Assembly: GCA_009746045.1 (NCBI GenBank)
Contig: RPFO01000497.1
Location: forward strand, 1 to 58,500
Direction: 5' to 3'
Length of the DNA: 58,500 bases
Source of the DNA: Mesostigma viride
Taxonomy: Eukaryota; Streptophyta; Mesostigmatophyceae; Mesostigmatales; Mesostigmataceae
In this document: piece after piece, positions 1 to 9,404 of the stretch
Layout of the letters: each line of letters starts with the position of its first letter
Position numbering within the stretch: position 1 is the first letter of the stretch
The notes under the pieces: generated by a model
Database searches by the model: none
The model's input: the letters and a program-made list of their open reading frames with translations, nothing else
Told to the model about the DNA's origin: nothing
Program-made: the position numbers and the translations under genes

Positions 1-99
1 GCAGGATCCGGTGAAAAGAGACAGGTGGAGAGTCCGCCAGCAGGTGCTGTGAAGCGTGCGAAGGGAGTTGTGGCTGGGGCTGCGGTGCAGGGCAGCGAG

Positions 100-340
100 G
101 CAAAGGCAGGGACAAAGTGTAGTCACCACCCTGCCTGTGGAGAAGCCAAGGCGGAGGTTGCCACGCGGCGGCGGCGCAGCCAAGGCGGAGGTCGCCACGC
201 GGCAGCGCGCAGGCCAAGCGGAGGTCGCCACGCCGGCAGCCGCAGGCCAAGGCGGAGGTCGCACCCGGCAGCGGCGAGGCCAAGGCGGGAGGTCGCCACC
301 GGCAGCGCGCAGGCCAAGGCGGAGGTCGCCACGCCGACGG
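100..340. repeat. GC-rich minisatellite, unit about 27 bp
   Basis: Imperfect tandem copies of a unit containing GCCAAGGCGGAGGTCGCCAC separated by GGCAGC-type linkers. Units differ by small indels, so the encoded peptide (AKAEVAT-like in one frame) switches frame along the array. It may be the 5' part of the coding region that continues at 378. Confidence 0.8.
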
Positions 341-377
341 TGCTGTCGTTGCGCTGCTAAACTGGAATTCACGAGAT

Positions 378-795
378 ATGGAGCTCGAGCCGGATTTGAA
401 GGAGGCAGAGCGAGAACTGGCCAGGCTAGAAGCCCTCCTAGCAAAACAAAAGGCCCTTGTTCGCGCCCGGCAGCAGGTACTGCGACTATGGACATCTCGA
501 CGGCAACGGGATGACATCGGTAAGTATACCTTTTAGTCGTGCCTAAAATAAGTTGTTTGCATCTTGCATGCATGCCATATTGTTGTGCAGATCATGGTAA
601 ATTATGTTGGCTGATTAGGTTTTGTTGTTTTTCCCCCTATGATTTCTTGAATTTTGTTCCGCTATAAAAATCGCCATTTATTGATAGCATTTTTTTCTGC
701 AATTAAATTTCCTGAACATGATTTAGTACTTCCTTGTATGCCTCTTACTTGCAGGTAAACTGGACCGCCTCAAGAACAACGTGGTGGGAGACTGA
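378..795 (+). CDS. Small coiled-coil protein, two exons, unrecognised
   Basis: Predicted exons are 378-519 and 755-795 (60 codons). The donor is G|GTAAGT at 520 and the acceptor is TTGCAG at 754. The reading frame continues across the junction and stops at 793-795. The product begins MELEPDLKEAERELARLEAL and is rich in Glu, Lys, Arg, Leu and Ala with heptad spacing, so a coiled coil is likely. The frame is also open upstream through the minisatellite, so 378 may be an internal Met and the protein may be longer. It lies inside CACTA-A, so it could be an element accessory protein or captured host sequence. I do not recognise a family; the splice model is inferred from consensus sites only. Confidence 0.5.
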
Positions 796-1460
796 CACTG
801 ACGACGCCGATGACGATACCATGTCATCGCGTCGTCAGTTGCATCACATCCAAGTAGCTGCACTGCTTTCATTTGGGGGGAATTACAGGTGTCATGTTTG
901 GCATTTGAAGGTATAGATTTATCTGCAAGGGCCTTTTTTTTCCCTCTGCATCATGGATGTGTGGAATTGTAGTTGCTTGGTTTGATTGCCATACACATTG
1001 CTGCATGATTGTTAGGTGGTGATGAGCTCAAGATCATTGTAGAACGCTACATCTATGTCAAGATCTGATTTCTTTTCCTCTTGCATATATTGTGTCGTTT
1101 GCTGATTTCTTGCAGCACCACGAGAATAAAAAGTCAGCATGTGACGCCCTGTCGAGCGGCCCGATGTTAGCTAGCTGCCATATAGTATTTGATGAAAGGC
1201 ATTGAATGCCGAAGATGTTCATAACGCCATTACAGACTGCATGTGTTGAACAGGCATTGAATGCCGAAGATGTACATAACGCCGTAACAGTGTTGAATAG
1301 TTGAATCAACGGACCCGTTCTTGCAGCTGTAAACATTAAAATTATTCAAACATTTAATGAAAAAATCATGATTGTTCGTGCTGTTTTGAACACGGTTGTT
1401 ACTGGCACTGCCTCATGCATGGCTGCCAGCATATTGCATTATGGGTGTGTTTCAGCGCTG
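796..1460. other. Non-coding stretch of CACTA-A with a short tandem duplication
   Basis: AT-rich, with no convincing gene. At about 1197-1230 and 1256-1289 the same 34-bp segment occurs twice; each copy begins with the palindrome GGCATTGAATGCC and runs through CCGAAGATGT and CATAACGCC. This could be a 3' UTR or a transposase-binding region. Confidence 0.5.
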
Positions 1461-1780
1461 TGTTTTCTCACTTTTCTCACTTTTCTCACGTCTGTTTTTC
1501 CACTTTCTCACTTTTCTCACGTCCTGATTTTCTCACTTTTCTCACTTCACACCTCCGTTTTCTCACTTATCTCACGTCCTGTTTTCTTGAGATTTTTCTC
1601 ACGTTTTCCCCTTTTTTGACCTTTTGGGGCAATCTCACCCGGTGAGAAACGTGTTTCTCACCCATTCTCACCCCATTCTCACCCTTTTTCTCACCTTTCT
1701 CACCCATTCTCACCCATTTCTCACCCTTTTCTCACCTTTCTCACCCTTTTTCTCACGATTTCTCACCCATTCTCAAAGCC
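1461..1780. repeat. Subterminal repeats of CACTA-A (TTCTCAC / TTCTCACCC)
   Basis: More than twenty copies of TTCTCAC or TTTCTCACCC in one orientation, spaced about 8-20 bases apart, running up to the terminus. The same motif in inverse orientation (GTGAGAA) fills 24490-24760. Confidence 0.75.
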
Positions 1781-1935
1781 GAGTTCCTAGTGTAGCTCTA
1801 TAATAACCTGACCAACCCGCATTCCTCAAAGTAGCACTTTGCCTATTCTCATTATGCGAATCACTTGATTAGGAACTGCTTCACGATTGCTATTATTGAT
1901 CGAGATGAGATAAGAATGATTGAGATCAATAAATA

Positions 1936-1998
1936 AGGGTGGTTTTACCGATAGGATACATTTGCACGGCTTCAAATGTATCCTAAATGCACCATTGG
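1936..1998 (+). repeat. Left terminal inverted repeat of the 12.3-kb unit
   Basis: AGGGTGGTTTTACCG, then a small hairpin: TAGGATACATTTG, an 8-nt loop, and CAAATGTATCCTA. The counterpart is at 14209-14257. Confidence 0.75.
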
Positions 1999-2033
1999 CA
2001 AACATGGTTTCGGACATGTCGATATCATCATAT

Positions 2034-2066
2034 TTTGGCAAGCATGATATGATCATGCTTGCCAAA
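2034..2066. repeat. Perfect 33-bp palindrome (15-bp arms, 3-nt centre)
   Basis: The left arm TTTGGCAAGCATGAT is followed by ATG and then its exact complement. It lies about 100 bp inside the left TIR, a plausible place for a transposase or regulator binding site. I found no equivalent palindrome at the right end. Confidence 0.85.
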
Positions 2067-2745
2067 GATGTGCTCTTTTCATATTTCACACATATATTAT
2101 CGGCCTCGCGTGCCATGCTCCACGTTTGTGTCTCTTTCATATTGTAAATATGATCAATAAAATCAAACATGACCAGTTGGAACTTCAAGTGGAGCATCAT
2201 GATTACTGTTTTCACTATTACGTAACCCAGGTTCATGTTAACATGGCATAATGAGCAATCCTATTGACCCATGACTAATGGTGAAGTTAATAAAGTTACA
2301 TCGTGGCACGCACTATAGCATCAAGTTGCATCATTGTGCATAAAGTAGTTTAGCACTGAGTTGGCATGCCAAACACAGGTACACTAAATAAATTAAAAAC
2401 CAGAATTGATAACAACCCAGTATCCAAATACAGTATCCATATATATGCAGGTCGTACTACAGGTACCCACGGCTGCCACGCGCTTCTGCAGCGATCACGC
2501 TCTTTCTCCTAGACAATTGCTCTACTGGTCCCTACAGGTCGGTCGACTTGGACCATGATGCGTCAAGAACCGTCAATTGACCGACTTAAACAAGATGTTG
2601 TCTACATGCAGCTGTCTGACCTAACTAACGTGAAACCGCGTGCTACCAAATATAGCGGGAAATGCATGAGTAACACATGTCAACGCACAACCGTGGAATC
2701 ACGCGATACCAACGCGCAACAGTGGTGTTGAACATAGCGCACTGC
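2067..2745. other. AT-rich region without a gene
   Basis: I see no coding frame of substance. It separates the left end of the 12.3-kb unit from the CAG-rich block. Confidence 0.5.
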
Positions 2746-2754
2746 CATGCAAAA

Positions 2755-3110
2755 AAGCACCAGCAGCGGCATCAGTACAAATTGTAGTAGCGGAACAATA
2801 GCCACTACATCAATGCAACAACACATCAGCCCAGCAACACAGCAGCAGCATGACCGTAGCACAGCAGCAGACAACTGTAGCTCAGCAGCACGGCCGCAAT
2901 GCAGCAGTGCATCAACACAGCAGCACGACAGCAATACATCAGCGCAGCAGCAATGCAGCAACACATCAGACAACAGCACAACAGCAGCACGGCAGCAATG
3001 CAGCAACAGTAGCATGGCAGCACAGCAGCAGCAGCAGCACATGAGCAGCTCAATGACAACAACCGCTGCTCGCTTCAGCAGTCGTCGTCGTCGTCGTCAT
3101 CGTCATCGCA
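2755..3110. repeat. Degenerate CAG/CAA-rich low-complexity block ending in CGT repeats
   Basis: Imperfect CAGCA-type triplets run from about 2755 to 3045, followed by CGTCGTCGT. All frames translate to homopolymer-like peptides (Gln/Ser/His on plus, Cys/Leu/Ala on minus). On the minus strand it would follow the 3' part of the transposase-like gene. Confidence 0.7.
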
Positions 3111-4567
3111 AGGATGAGCGCTCGCTTCCGACGCCGGGAGGCGCCTGCGTGTTTGTTCTCCGCCACATCGTCGCTGGGTGGAACCATCTCGCGCAATCGA
3201 GCCTCGGCCAGTGATATCCGGCGCTTGCAACCAGGGACGACCACACCGGGCACCGCAGATCTGTGCCTCCAGCTCGTGGAGAGCACGCAAGAAACCGCGT
3301 CCTCCTCCCAACGGGCACCCAGTACATGGCTACCTGTCGTTTTGCGTGTCGACAACAGCGACACGACCATGGTACCTGCCGTCCCGGCTTTCGGTGCGAC
3401 CGTCCCGGATGTCACACGCTCGACGCCCAATGACACACGACTGCCCTACGAGGTTGCGGCTGCCACTCTTGACCTGCAGTTACTTCCCAGCATGCCTTCG
3501 CCATGCCGACGATGCCCTTCGAGCATTCAGCATCTTGCCACTCACGACCGGGTGTTCCGCGTCACAGGGCACCTCCTTCAGCGCCTTTAGCACTCCTTGG
3601 TGAGCTTTTTGTTCGCACCCAAGGAGACTGCATGGGGCGCTGACCCGCTTGCCCACCACTTGTGTCAAGACGAGGTCTGACGCGTGATGATCACCGTGTG
3701 CGCCGCAGTGGTTGCGGATGGGCCATTGCGCAATGTCTGGGTTCCACGGTGCCACGTGTCACGCAAATGCTAGCGCGGTATACAAAGAGCTCAATAGAAG
3801 GTTGGCCGCCATCCTCCTTCGCAACCACCTCCTTGATGATGCCAAAGAGACTGGAGTCCACGTGAGCTTCGAGTTGCAGAGAATACCAGCTGAAGGGTGC
3901 CAGTATAGAACAGCGGAGCCTTTCTCAACGCCTTGCATGCGCTTCAAGTAAGCGACCTTGGCTGTCATGGCCCTGTCTTCTGCCGCCATTCCTGCTGTGT
4001 GTGGCCATCATGAAGAACTCGGTCTACCAGCGGGGTGACGCGCACCGCCTCTGCGTCGACCACGCCATGAAGTGCTCTTCTTGCGTCGGTGGTGGTTCAG
4101 CGCTGCATCGTGCTCACGCAGGGCGGAGATGTCCGCGCGAGATGGCCACGGCAAAGGGCGCCACTCCTCAGGCACCTCCTCAGGGCATGTGGGACTTTTG
4201 CGAAAAAGGCCTCGTTTGGCTTGATGGTGTCGGGCGGAAAGTACCACTGCCAGATGCCATGGGGCAACTTCTGGACCCTTGTTTTGATCGACTCCAGCTC
4301 CTTCCCCAGAAACTCCATGTTCAATGTGCGAAGGCTGGGGTGTCCTGCAACATCGGAATGCGGTCTGGATCCACAAGTCGGACGCCAAACAGCGGCCGCC
4401 CCTCCGCATCAAACTTGTAAGGCTGTGTCATCGCCTTCCCGCACCGTGGCGCGCCTTCCTGTCGAGTCCCGCGGGCTGCCACGGCGTCTTTTGGGACTCC
4501 GTGGTCCGGTAGGACAACCAGGTCTCTGCGTTGCCCTGTACCTGGAAGAAGACCGCGTGGTGCACCT
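3060..4567 (-). pseudogene. Possible 3' coding remnants of the transposase-like gene
   Basis: Downstream of the GC-rich array on the minus strand, several open segments look coding in base composition, but they lie in different frames (roughly 4567-4410, 4324-4097, 3989-3759, 3755-3480, 3436-3060). The first has FFQVQGNAETW and YRTTESQKTPWQPAG, like the C-terminal part of DUF7869-type proteins as I remember them. The last contains a basic stretch (ASRRRKRA), a possible nuclear signal. They may be exons or a frameshift-damaged tail; I cannot decide without transcripts. Confidence 0.35.
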
Positions 4568-7500
4568 TCATTGAGCGACCGCGTTTTTCAGGCACCGGCT
4601 GTGCCGCTCCGCCGCCCGCCGGCTGCGCCGCCGGCCCGCCGCGCGCCGGCTGCCCCGCCCCGCCGCCCGTCGACAGCCCCGCCCGCCGCCCACGCGCGCC
4701 GGCAGCGCCGCTGGCCCCCCGCACGCCGACCGCCCTGCCCCGCCGCCCGTCGACTGCCCCGCCCGCCGCCCGTCGACAGCCCCGCCCCGCCGCATGCCAG
4801 CTGCGCCGGCCCGCCGCCCACGCGCGCCGGCAGCGCCGCTGGCCCCCCGCACGCCGACCGCCCTGCCCCGCCGCCCGTCGACTGCCCCGCCCGCCGCCCG
4901 TCGACAGCCCCGCCCCGCCGCATGCCAGCTGCGCCGGCCCGCCGCCCACGCGCCGGCAGCGCCGCTGGCCCCCGCACGCCGACGGCCCTGCCCGCCGCCC
5001 GTCGACTGCCCCGCCCGCCGCCCGTCGACAGCCCGCCCGCCGCCCGTCGACTGCCCCGCCCCGCCCCACGCGCGCCGGCAGCGCCGCTGGCCCCCCGCGC
5101 GCCGACTGCCCGCCCCGCCGCCCGTCGACAGCCCCGCCACGCCGCCCACGCGCGCCGGCAGCGCCGCTGGCCCCCGCACGCCGACCGCCCTGCCCCGCCG
5201 CCCGTCGACTGCCCCCCCGCCGCCCGTCGACAGCCCGCCGCCGCCCGCGCGCGCCGGCAGCGCCGCTGGCCCCCGCGCGCCGGCTGCCCCGCCCCGCCGC
5301 CCGTCGACAGCCCCGCCCCGCCGCCCGCGCGCACCGGCAGCGCCGCTGGCCCCCCGCGCGCCGACTGCCCCGCCCGCCGCCCGTCGACTGCCCCGCCCCG
5401 CCGCCCACGCGCGCCGGCAGCACCGCTGGCCCCCGCACGCCGACGGCCCTGTCCGCCGCCCGTCGACTGCCCCGCCCCGCCGCCCGTCGACAGCCCCGCC
5501 CCGCCGCCCGCGCGCGCCGGCAGCACCGCTGGCCGCCGCCCGTCGACGGCCCTGCCCCGCCGCCCGTCGACTGCCCCGCCCCGCCGCCCGTCGACAGCCC
5601 CCCCGCCGCCCGCGCGCACCGGCAGCGCCGCTGGCCCCCGCGCGCCGACTGCCCCGCCCCGCCGCCCGTCGACTGCCCCGCCCCGCCGCCCACGCGCGCC
5701 GGCAGCACCGCTGGCCCCCGCACGCCGACGGCCCTGTCCCGCCGCCCGTCGACTGCCCCGCCCGCCGCCCGTCGACAGCCCCGCCCCGCCGCCCGCGCGC
5801 GCGGCAGCACCGCTGGCCCGCCGCCGTCGACGGCCCTGCCCCGCCGCCCGTCGACTGCCCCGCCCGCCGCACCGCAGCGCCGCCCCGCTGCCCGCTGACT
5901 GCCCCCCCCGCCGCCCGTCGACAGCCCCCCCCGCGCCCGCGCGCGCCGCAGCGCCGCTGGCCCCGCGCGCCGACTGCCCCGCCCCGCCGCCCGTCGACAG
6001 CCCCGCCCCGCCGCCCGCGCGCGCCGGCAGCGCCGCTGGCCCCCCGCGCGCCGACTGCCCCGCCCCGCCGCCCGTCGACTGCCCCGCCCCGCCGCCCACG
6101 CGCGCCGGCAGCGCCGCTGGCCCCCCGCACGCCGACGCCCTGCCCCGCCGCCCGTCGACTGCCCCGCCCCGCCGCCCGTCGACAGCCCCGCCCCGCCGCG
6201 CGCGCGCCGGCAGCCCGCTGGCCCGCCGCCCGCGACGCCCCGCCCGCCGCCCGTCGACTGCCCCGCCCGCCGCGCCGGCAGCGCCGCCCCGCTGCCCGCT
6301 GACTGCCCCGCCCCGCCGCCCGTCGACAGCCCCGCCCCGCCGCCCGCGCGCGCCGGCAGCGCCGCTGGCCCCCCGCGCGCCGGCTGCCCCGCCCCGCCGC
6401 CCGTCGACAGCCCCGCCCCGCCGCCCGCGCGCACCGGCAGCGCCGCTGGCCCCCGCGCGCCGACTGCCCCGCCCCGCCGCCCGTCGACTGCCCCGCCCCG
6501 CCGCCCACGCGCGCCGGCAGCACCGCTGGCCCCCCGCACGCCGACGGCCCTGTCCCGCCGCCCGTCGACTGCCCCGCCCCGCCGCCCGTCGACAGCCCCG
6601 CCCCGCCGCCCGCGCGCGCCGGCAGCACCGCTGGCCCGCCGCCCGTCGACGGCCCTGCCCCGCCGCCCGTCGACTGCCCCGCCCCGCCGCCCGTCGACAG
6701 CCCCGCCCCGCCGCCCGCGCGCACCGGCAGCGCCGCTGGCCCCCGCGCGCCGACTGCCCCGCCCCGCCGCCCGTCGACTGCCCCGCCCCGCCGCCCACGC
6801 GCGCCGGCAGCACCGCTGGCCCCCCGCACGCCGACGGCCCTGTCCCGCCGCCCGTCGACTGCCCCGCCCCGCCGCCCGTCGACAGCCCCGCCCCGCCGCC
6901 CGCGCGCGCCGGCAGCACCGCTGGCCCGCCGCCCGTCGACGGCCCTGCCCCGCCGCCCGTCGACTGCCCCGCCCCGCCGCGCACCGGCAGCGCCGCCCCG
7001 CTGCCCGCTGACTGCCCCGCCCCGCCGCCCGTCGACAGCCCCGCCCCGCCGCCCGCGCGCGCCGGCAGCGCCGCTGGCCCCCGCGCGCCGACTGCCCCGC
7101 CCCGCCGCCCGTCGACAGCCCCGCCCCGCCGCCCGCGCGCGCCGGCAGCGCCGCTGGCCCCCGCGCGCCGACTGCCCCGCCCCGCCGCCCGTCGACTGCC
7201 CCGCCCCGCCGCCCACGCGCGCCGGCAGCACCGCTGGCCCCCCGCACGCCGACGGCCCTGCCCCGCCGCCCGTCGACTGCCCCGCCCCGCCGCCCGTCGA
7301 CAGCCCCGCCCCGCCCGCGCGCGCCGGCAGCACCGCTGGCCCGCCGCCCGTCGACGGCCCTGCCCCGCCGCCCGTCGACTGCCCCGCCCCGCCGCGCACC
7401 GGCAGCGCCGCCCCGCTGCCCGCTGACTGCCCCGCCCCGCCGCGTGCCGGCTGCGCCGCCGCTGCCGCCCCGCCGCGCACCGATGGCGCCGCCCCTCCGT

Positions 7501-9400
7501 GCGCCGGCTGCGCCTCGCTGCACGCAGGCTGCACGACATCACCACGCACCCTGGTGACCTTGATAACCTGATCCTCCCTACCGGTCATCCAATCTACCGT
7601 GCTGCACCAACCGGCAAACGACTCGCGCTGCAACGGAGTGAGAAAGTTCCTGACATCGTAAGCGCACCCCAATACCTTGACCTCCGTGCCAGCGGGGACG
7701 GTCGAGTTGCAGTTCGCAGCTGCACCACTAGGCTGACTGAATGCCTCTTCTATGGCCGCCACCCAGCTCTCCAAAGTTGGGTACTTGTGCACGAAGCTAG
7801 GCCCCCCCGCCACAGCGTGTCTCATGTAGGCCACAAGCACGCCGAATTTCTGATCTGGGTCGGCGTGCGTGTGGCCCACGAGCATGCGGTGCATTTCGAC
7901 GACGTCGAAGAAGCCAACGTGTACGAGCCACCATGCAAACAGTAAGACGGTGTGATTCCGGTTTTCACTCCCACCGTCCAGTTGCAGGCACAAACACCTG
8001 GGCATGTGCGGCAGCCCCGCCCTCCTCCATGGCTGGTCCCTCATCAACTGCGCCAGGATGTGCATCAGCATCGTGACGGTGACACTGCCGGAGAGGTTGT
8101 CGGTCATGAGGACCCATGCGAGAACGATGAACCACATCGCCTTGTACCCATGGACGGCCGCACAGAAGAGCGAGAACGGCATCATGCCACCTGCATAGCT
8201 GCCCCATGAGTCGGGCCCCCCCACCAGCTTCGGCCAGTATGTCTTGGCGTGATCCAGCTTGTCGAGGTTGATCGACAAAATGGCCGTCAACATAGCGGCC
8301 ACCATCGCGCAGGCAAGCTCGCGCCTCAACCAATAGTTCTGGCGGGTAAACCAGGCCAGAGCGACATGTTGCTTGATTTGGTTGTCGACGTACTGCCGTT
8401 GTGCCTCAGTTGAAGCACCGCGGCGCCGCATGCGCAGTTCCACGCAGTCCGCGCAGTGACCGGTGCTCTTGTTGTGCGGGCATACCACCACCTTCGGGCT
8501 CCTCTGCCCTGGGAAGTAGTCGCCTTTGCAGTAGGTGCGCCAGATGCGGTAGAATGCGTTGTAGCCTAGCACCTTGGCCCCTTCCCCCGCTTCTGCCACC
8601 ACGTCTTCAACGTACATGGCGTGCATCTCCTTGATGGACATGACGTCCATGAAGACAACGCCAGCATGAGTCGGGTCATGGTCTGCGATCTGCTGCACCA
8701 ACTCGTGCATCCACATTGCTGCGTGTTCGCCAACCTCCGAACGCCCCCGAGCATCACGCTCAGGTGGTGCGTGCTCCAGACCAACACCGAAAGTCGCTAG
8801 GTCGTTGGGATGCACAGTCAGGAAATACTCTTTCGCCGACACGACCGACGCCACCAGATTGTTCCAAGTCGCCCGGGTAACGCCGGCCATCTTCCGGATG
8901 GCAGATGCACAACCGGTGACGGTGTACATGCACCCCGCAATCACCACGTCCACGTGTAAAGGGCCGGTAATGATGTACTTCTTGTAACGGCCACCGTCGG
9001 CAGGGGATTCTACCTCGATGTTGCCCACGCCGGCCGACCGGATCACGTCGCAAAGGGAGGCCATGCGCTGCTGGTCCGTTTGGTTGTACAGGTACTCTCG
9101 AAAGGCAGTCCACGACCTGGTATCGGTAAGTAAGGTGCCCACCTTCTCGAGGCAATGCTCCCCACAAGTCGGACCGCACTTCCTGGCCTTGGCGATGTCC
9201 TTGTCAACGGACTTCAATTTGGAGGCGAGAAGCCGGGCGCCATCTTTCTTCCCACTGCGGTTCGCTCGAGAGGAAGACGTGCCGGGCCCCATTTCCGTGT
9301 GAAGCAGGTCGTCGTCAGAGCCGTCAGAATCCCCGCCCCAACTAGCTTCAGAACTCGCATCCGAATCCACCAGGTCTGGCACATCCCATTCTTCATCCAT
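4568..9400 (-). CDS. DUF7869-type transposase-like protein with a long repetitive C-terminal part
   Basis: The frame opens with an acidic N-terminus (MDEEWDVPDLVDSDAS). A Cys-rich segment CPHNKSTGHCADC lies near residue 320, SINLDKLDHAKTYWP near 380, LQLDGGSENRNHT near 475 and VGHTHADPDQKFG near 512. The order (LDKLDxAKxxxP, QLDxxxENxN, GHTHxDxDQ) matches the conserved acidic motifs of DUF7869 proteins, which are found in plants, algae and invertebrates and resemble an RNase H-like/DDE core. About 615 residues are unique sequence; the remaining roughly 990 come from the GC-rich minisatellite and switch between three peptide registers. It lies divergent to the gene at 11093 inside a TIR-bounded unit, which supports a transposase role. 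The frame that fits the likely C-terminal segment differs from the frame that leaves the array, so the tail may be out of frame. Family call fairly sure, function inferred. Confidence 0.6.
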   Translation of the reverse strand: MDEEWDVPDLVDSDASSEASWGGDSDGSDDDLLHTEMGPGTSSSRANRSGKKDGARLLASKLKSVDKDIAKARKCGPTCGEHCLEKVGTLLTDTRSWTAFREYLYNQTDQQRMASLCDVIRSAGVGNIEVESPADGGRYKKYIITGPLHVDVVIAGCMYTVTGCASAIRKMAGVTRATWNNLVASVVSAKEYFLTVHPNDLATFGVGLEHAPPERDARGRSEVGEHAAMWMHELVQQIADHDPTHAGVVFMDVMSIKEMHAMYVEDVVAEAGEGAKVLGYNAFYRIWRTYCKGDYFPGQRSPKVVVCPHNKSTGHCADCVELRMRRRGASTEAQRQYVDNQIKQHVALAWFTRQNYWLRRELACAMVAAMLTAILSINLDKLDHAKTYWPKLVGGPDSWGSYAGGMMPFSLFCAAVHGYKAMWFIVLAWVLMTDNLSGSVTVTMLMHILAQLMRDQPWRRAGLPHMPRCLCLQLDGGSENRNHTVLLFAWWLVHVGFFDVVEMHRMLVGHTHADPDQKFGVLVAYMRHAVAGGPSFVHKYPTLESWVAAIEEAFSQPSGAAANCNSTVPAGTEVKVLGCAYDVRNFLTPLQRESFAGWCSTVDWMTGREDQVIKVTRVRGDVVQPACSEAQPAHGGAAPSVRGGAAAAAQPARGGAGQSAGSGAALPVRGGAGQSTGGGAGPSTGGGPAVLPARAGGAGLSTGGGAGQSTGGGAGPSACGGPAVLPARVGGGAGQSTGGGAGQSARGGQRRCRRARAAGRGCRRAAGRGSRRAGASGAAGARGRRGGAVDGRRGGAVSGQRGGAAGARRGGAVDGRRGRAVDGRRASGAAGARGRRGGAVDGRRGGAVDGRRDRAVGVRGASGAAGARGRRGGAVDGRRGGAVGARGPAALPVRAGGGAGLSTGGGAGQSTGGGAGPSTGGGPAVLPARAGGGAGLSTGGGAGQSTGGGTGPSACGGPAVLPARVGGGAGQSTGGGAGQSARGGQRRCRCARAAGRGCRRAAGRGSRRAGGQRRCRRARAAGRGCRRAAGRGSQRAAGRRCRRGGRGSRRAAGGASRAAGQRAAGARAAGRGCRRAAGRGSRRAAGQGVGVRGASGAAGARGRRGGAVDGRRGGAVGARGASGAAGARGRRGGAVDGRRGGAVGARGQRRCGARGRGGGCRRAAGGAVSGQRGGAAVRRAGQSTGGGAGPSTAAGQRCCRARGRRGGAVDGRRAGQSTGGGTGPSACGGQRCCRRAWAAGRGSRRAAGRGSRRAGASGAAGARGRRGGCRRAAGRGSRRAAGQGRRRAAASGAAGARGRRGGAVDGRRGGAVDGRRTGPSACGGQRCCRRAWAAGRGSRRAAGGAVGARGASGAAGARGRRGGAVDGRRGGAAGARGPAALPARAGGGGLSTGGGGAVDGRRGRAVGVRGPAALPARVGGVAGLSTGGGAGSRRAGGQRRCRRAWGGAGQSTGGGRAVDGRRAGQSTGGGQGRRRAGASGAAGAWAAGRRSWHAAGRGCRRAAGGAVDGRRGRAVGVRGASGAAGARGRRAGAAGMRRGGAVDGRRAGQSTGGGAGRSACGGPAALPARVGGGRGCRRAAGRGSRRAAGRRRSRRAAERHSRCLKNAVAQ
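4600..7460. repeat. GC-rich minisatellite within a coding gene, about 2.9 kb
   Basis: A mosaic of short blocks: CCGCCCGTCGACTGCCCCG, CCGCCCGTCGACAGCCCCG, GCGCGCCGGCAGCGCCGCTG and CCCCCGCGCGCCGACTGC. The hexamer GTCGAC recurs many dozens of times. Unit lengths differ by one or two bases, so the frame shifts repeatedly. On the minus strand all three frames are stop-free across nearly the whole array (peptides GAVDGRRG, GRGCRRAAGRGSRRAA and GLSTGGGAGQSTGGG). The minus strand is also rich in G runs. Confidence 0.9.
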
Positions 9401-9404
9401 GTTA

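Larger units (their letters stand above)
1..1792. mobile_element. CACTA-type DNA transposon (CACTA-A), right part; left end outside window
   Basis: The right terminus GAGTTCCTAGTG ends at 1792 and is the inverse of CACTAGGAACTC, the terminus seen at 24482. The last 330 bases are packed with TTCTCAC/TTCTCACCC motifs, the clustered subterminal repeats that CACTA (EnSpm) elements use to bind their transposase. No matching CACTAGGA end lies to the left, so the element probably begins before the window. It holds the small spliced gene at 378-795. The family assignment rests on termini and subterminal repeats; no transposase is visible in this part. Confidence 0.7.

Noticed and set aside
2680-3062. 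Minus-strand Cys/Leu-rich frame resembling a metallothionein-like protein
   Set aside because: It is only the CTG/TGC reading of the degenerate CAG block; Cys spacing follows the triplet repeat.
4531-7426. Long plus-strand proline/arginine-rich frames
   Set aside because: Antisense shadows of the GC-rich minisatellite; the unique homologous sequence is on the minus strand.
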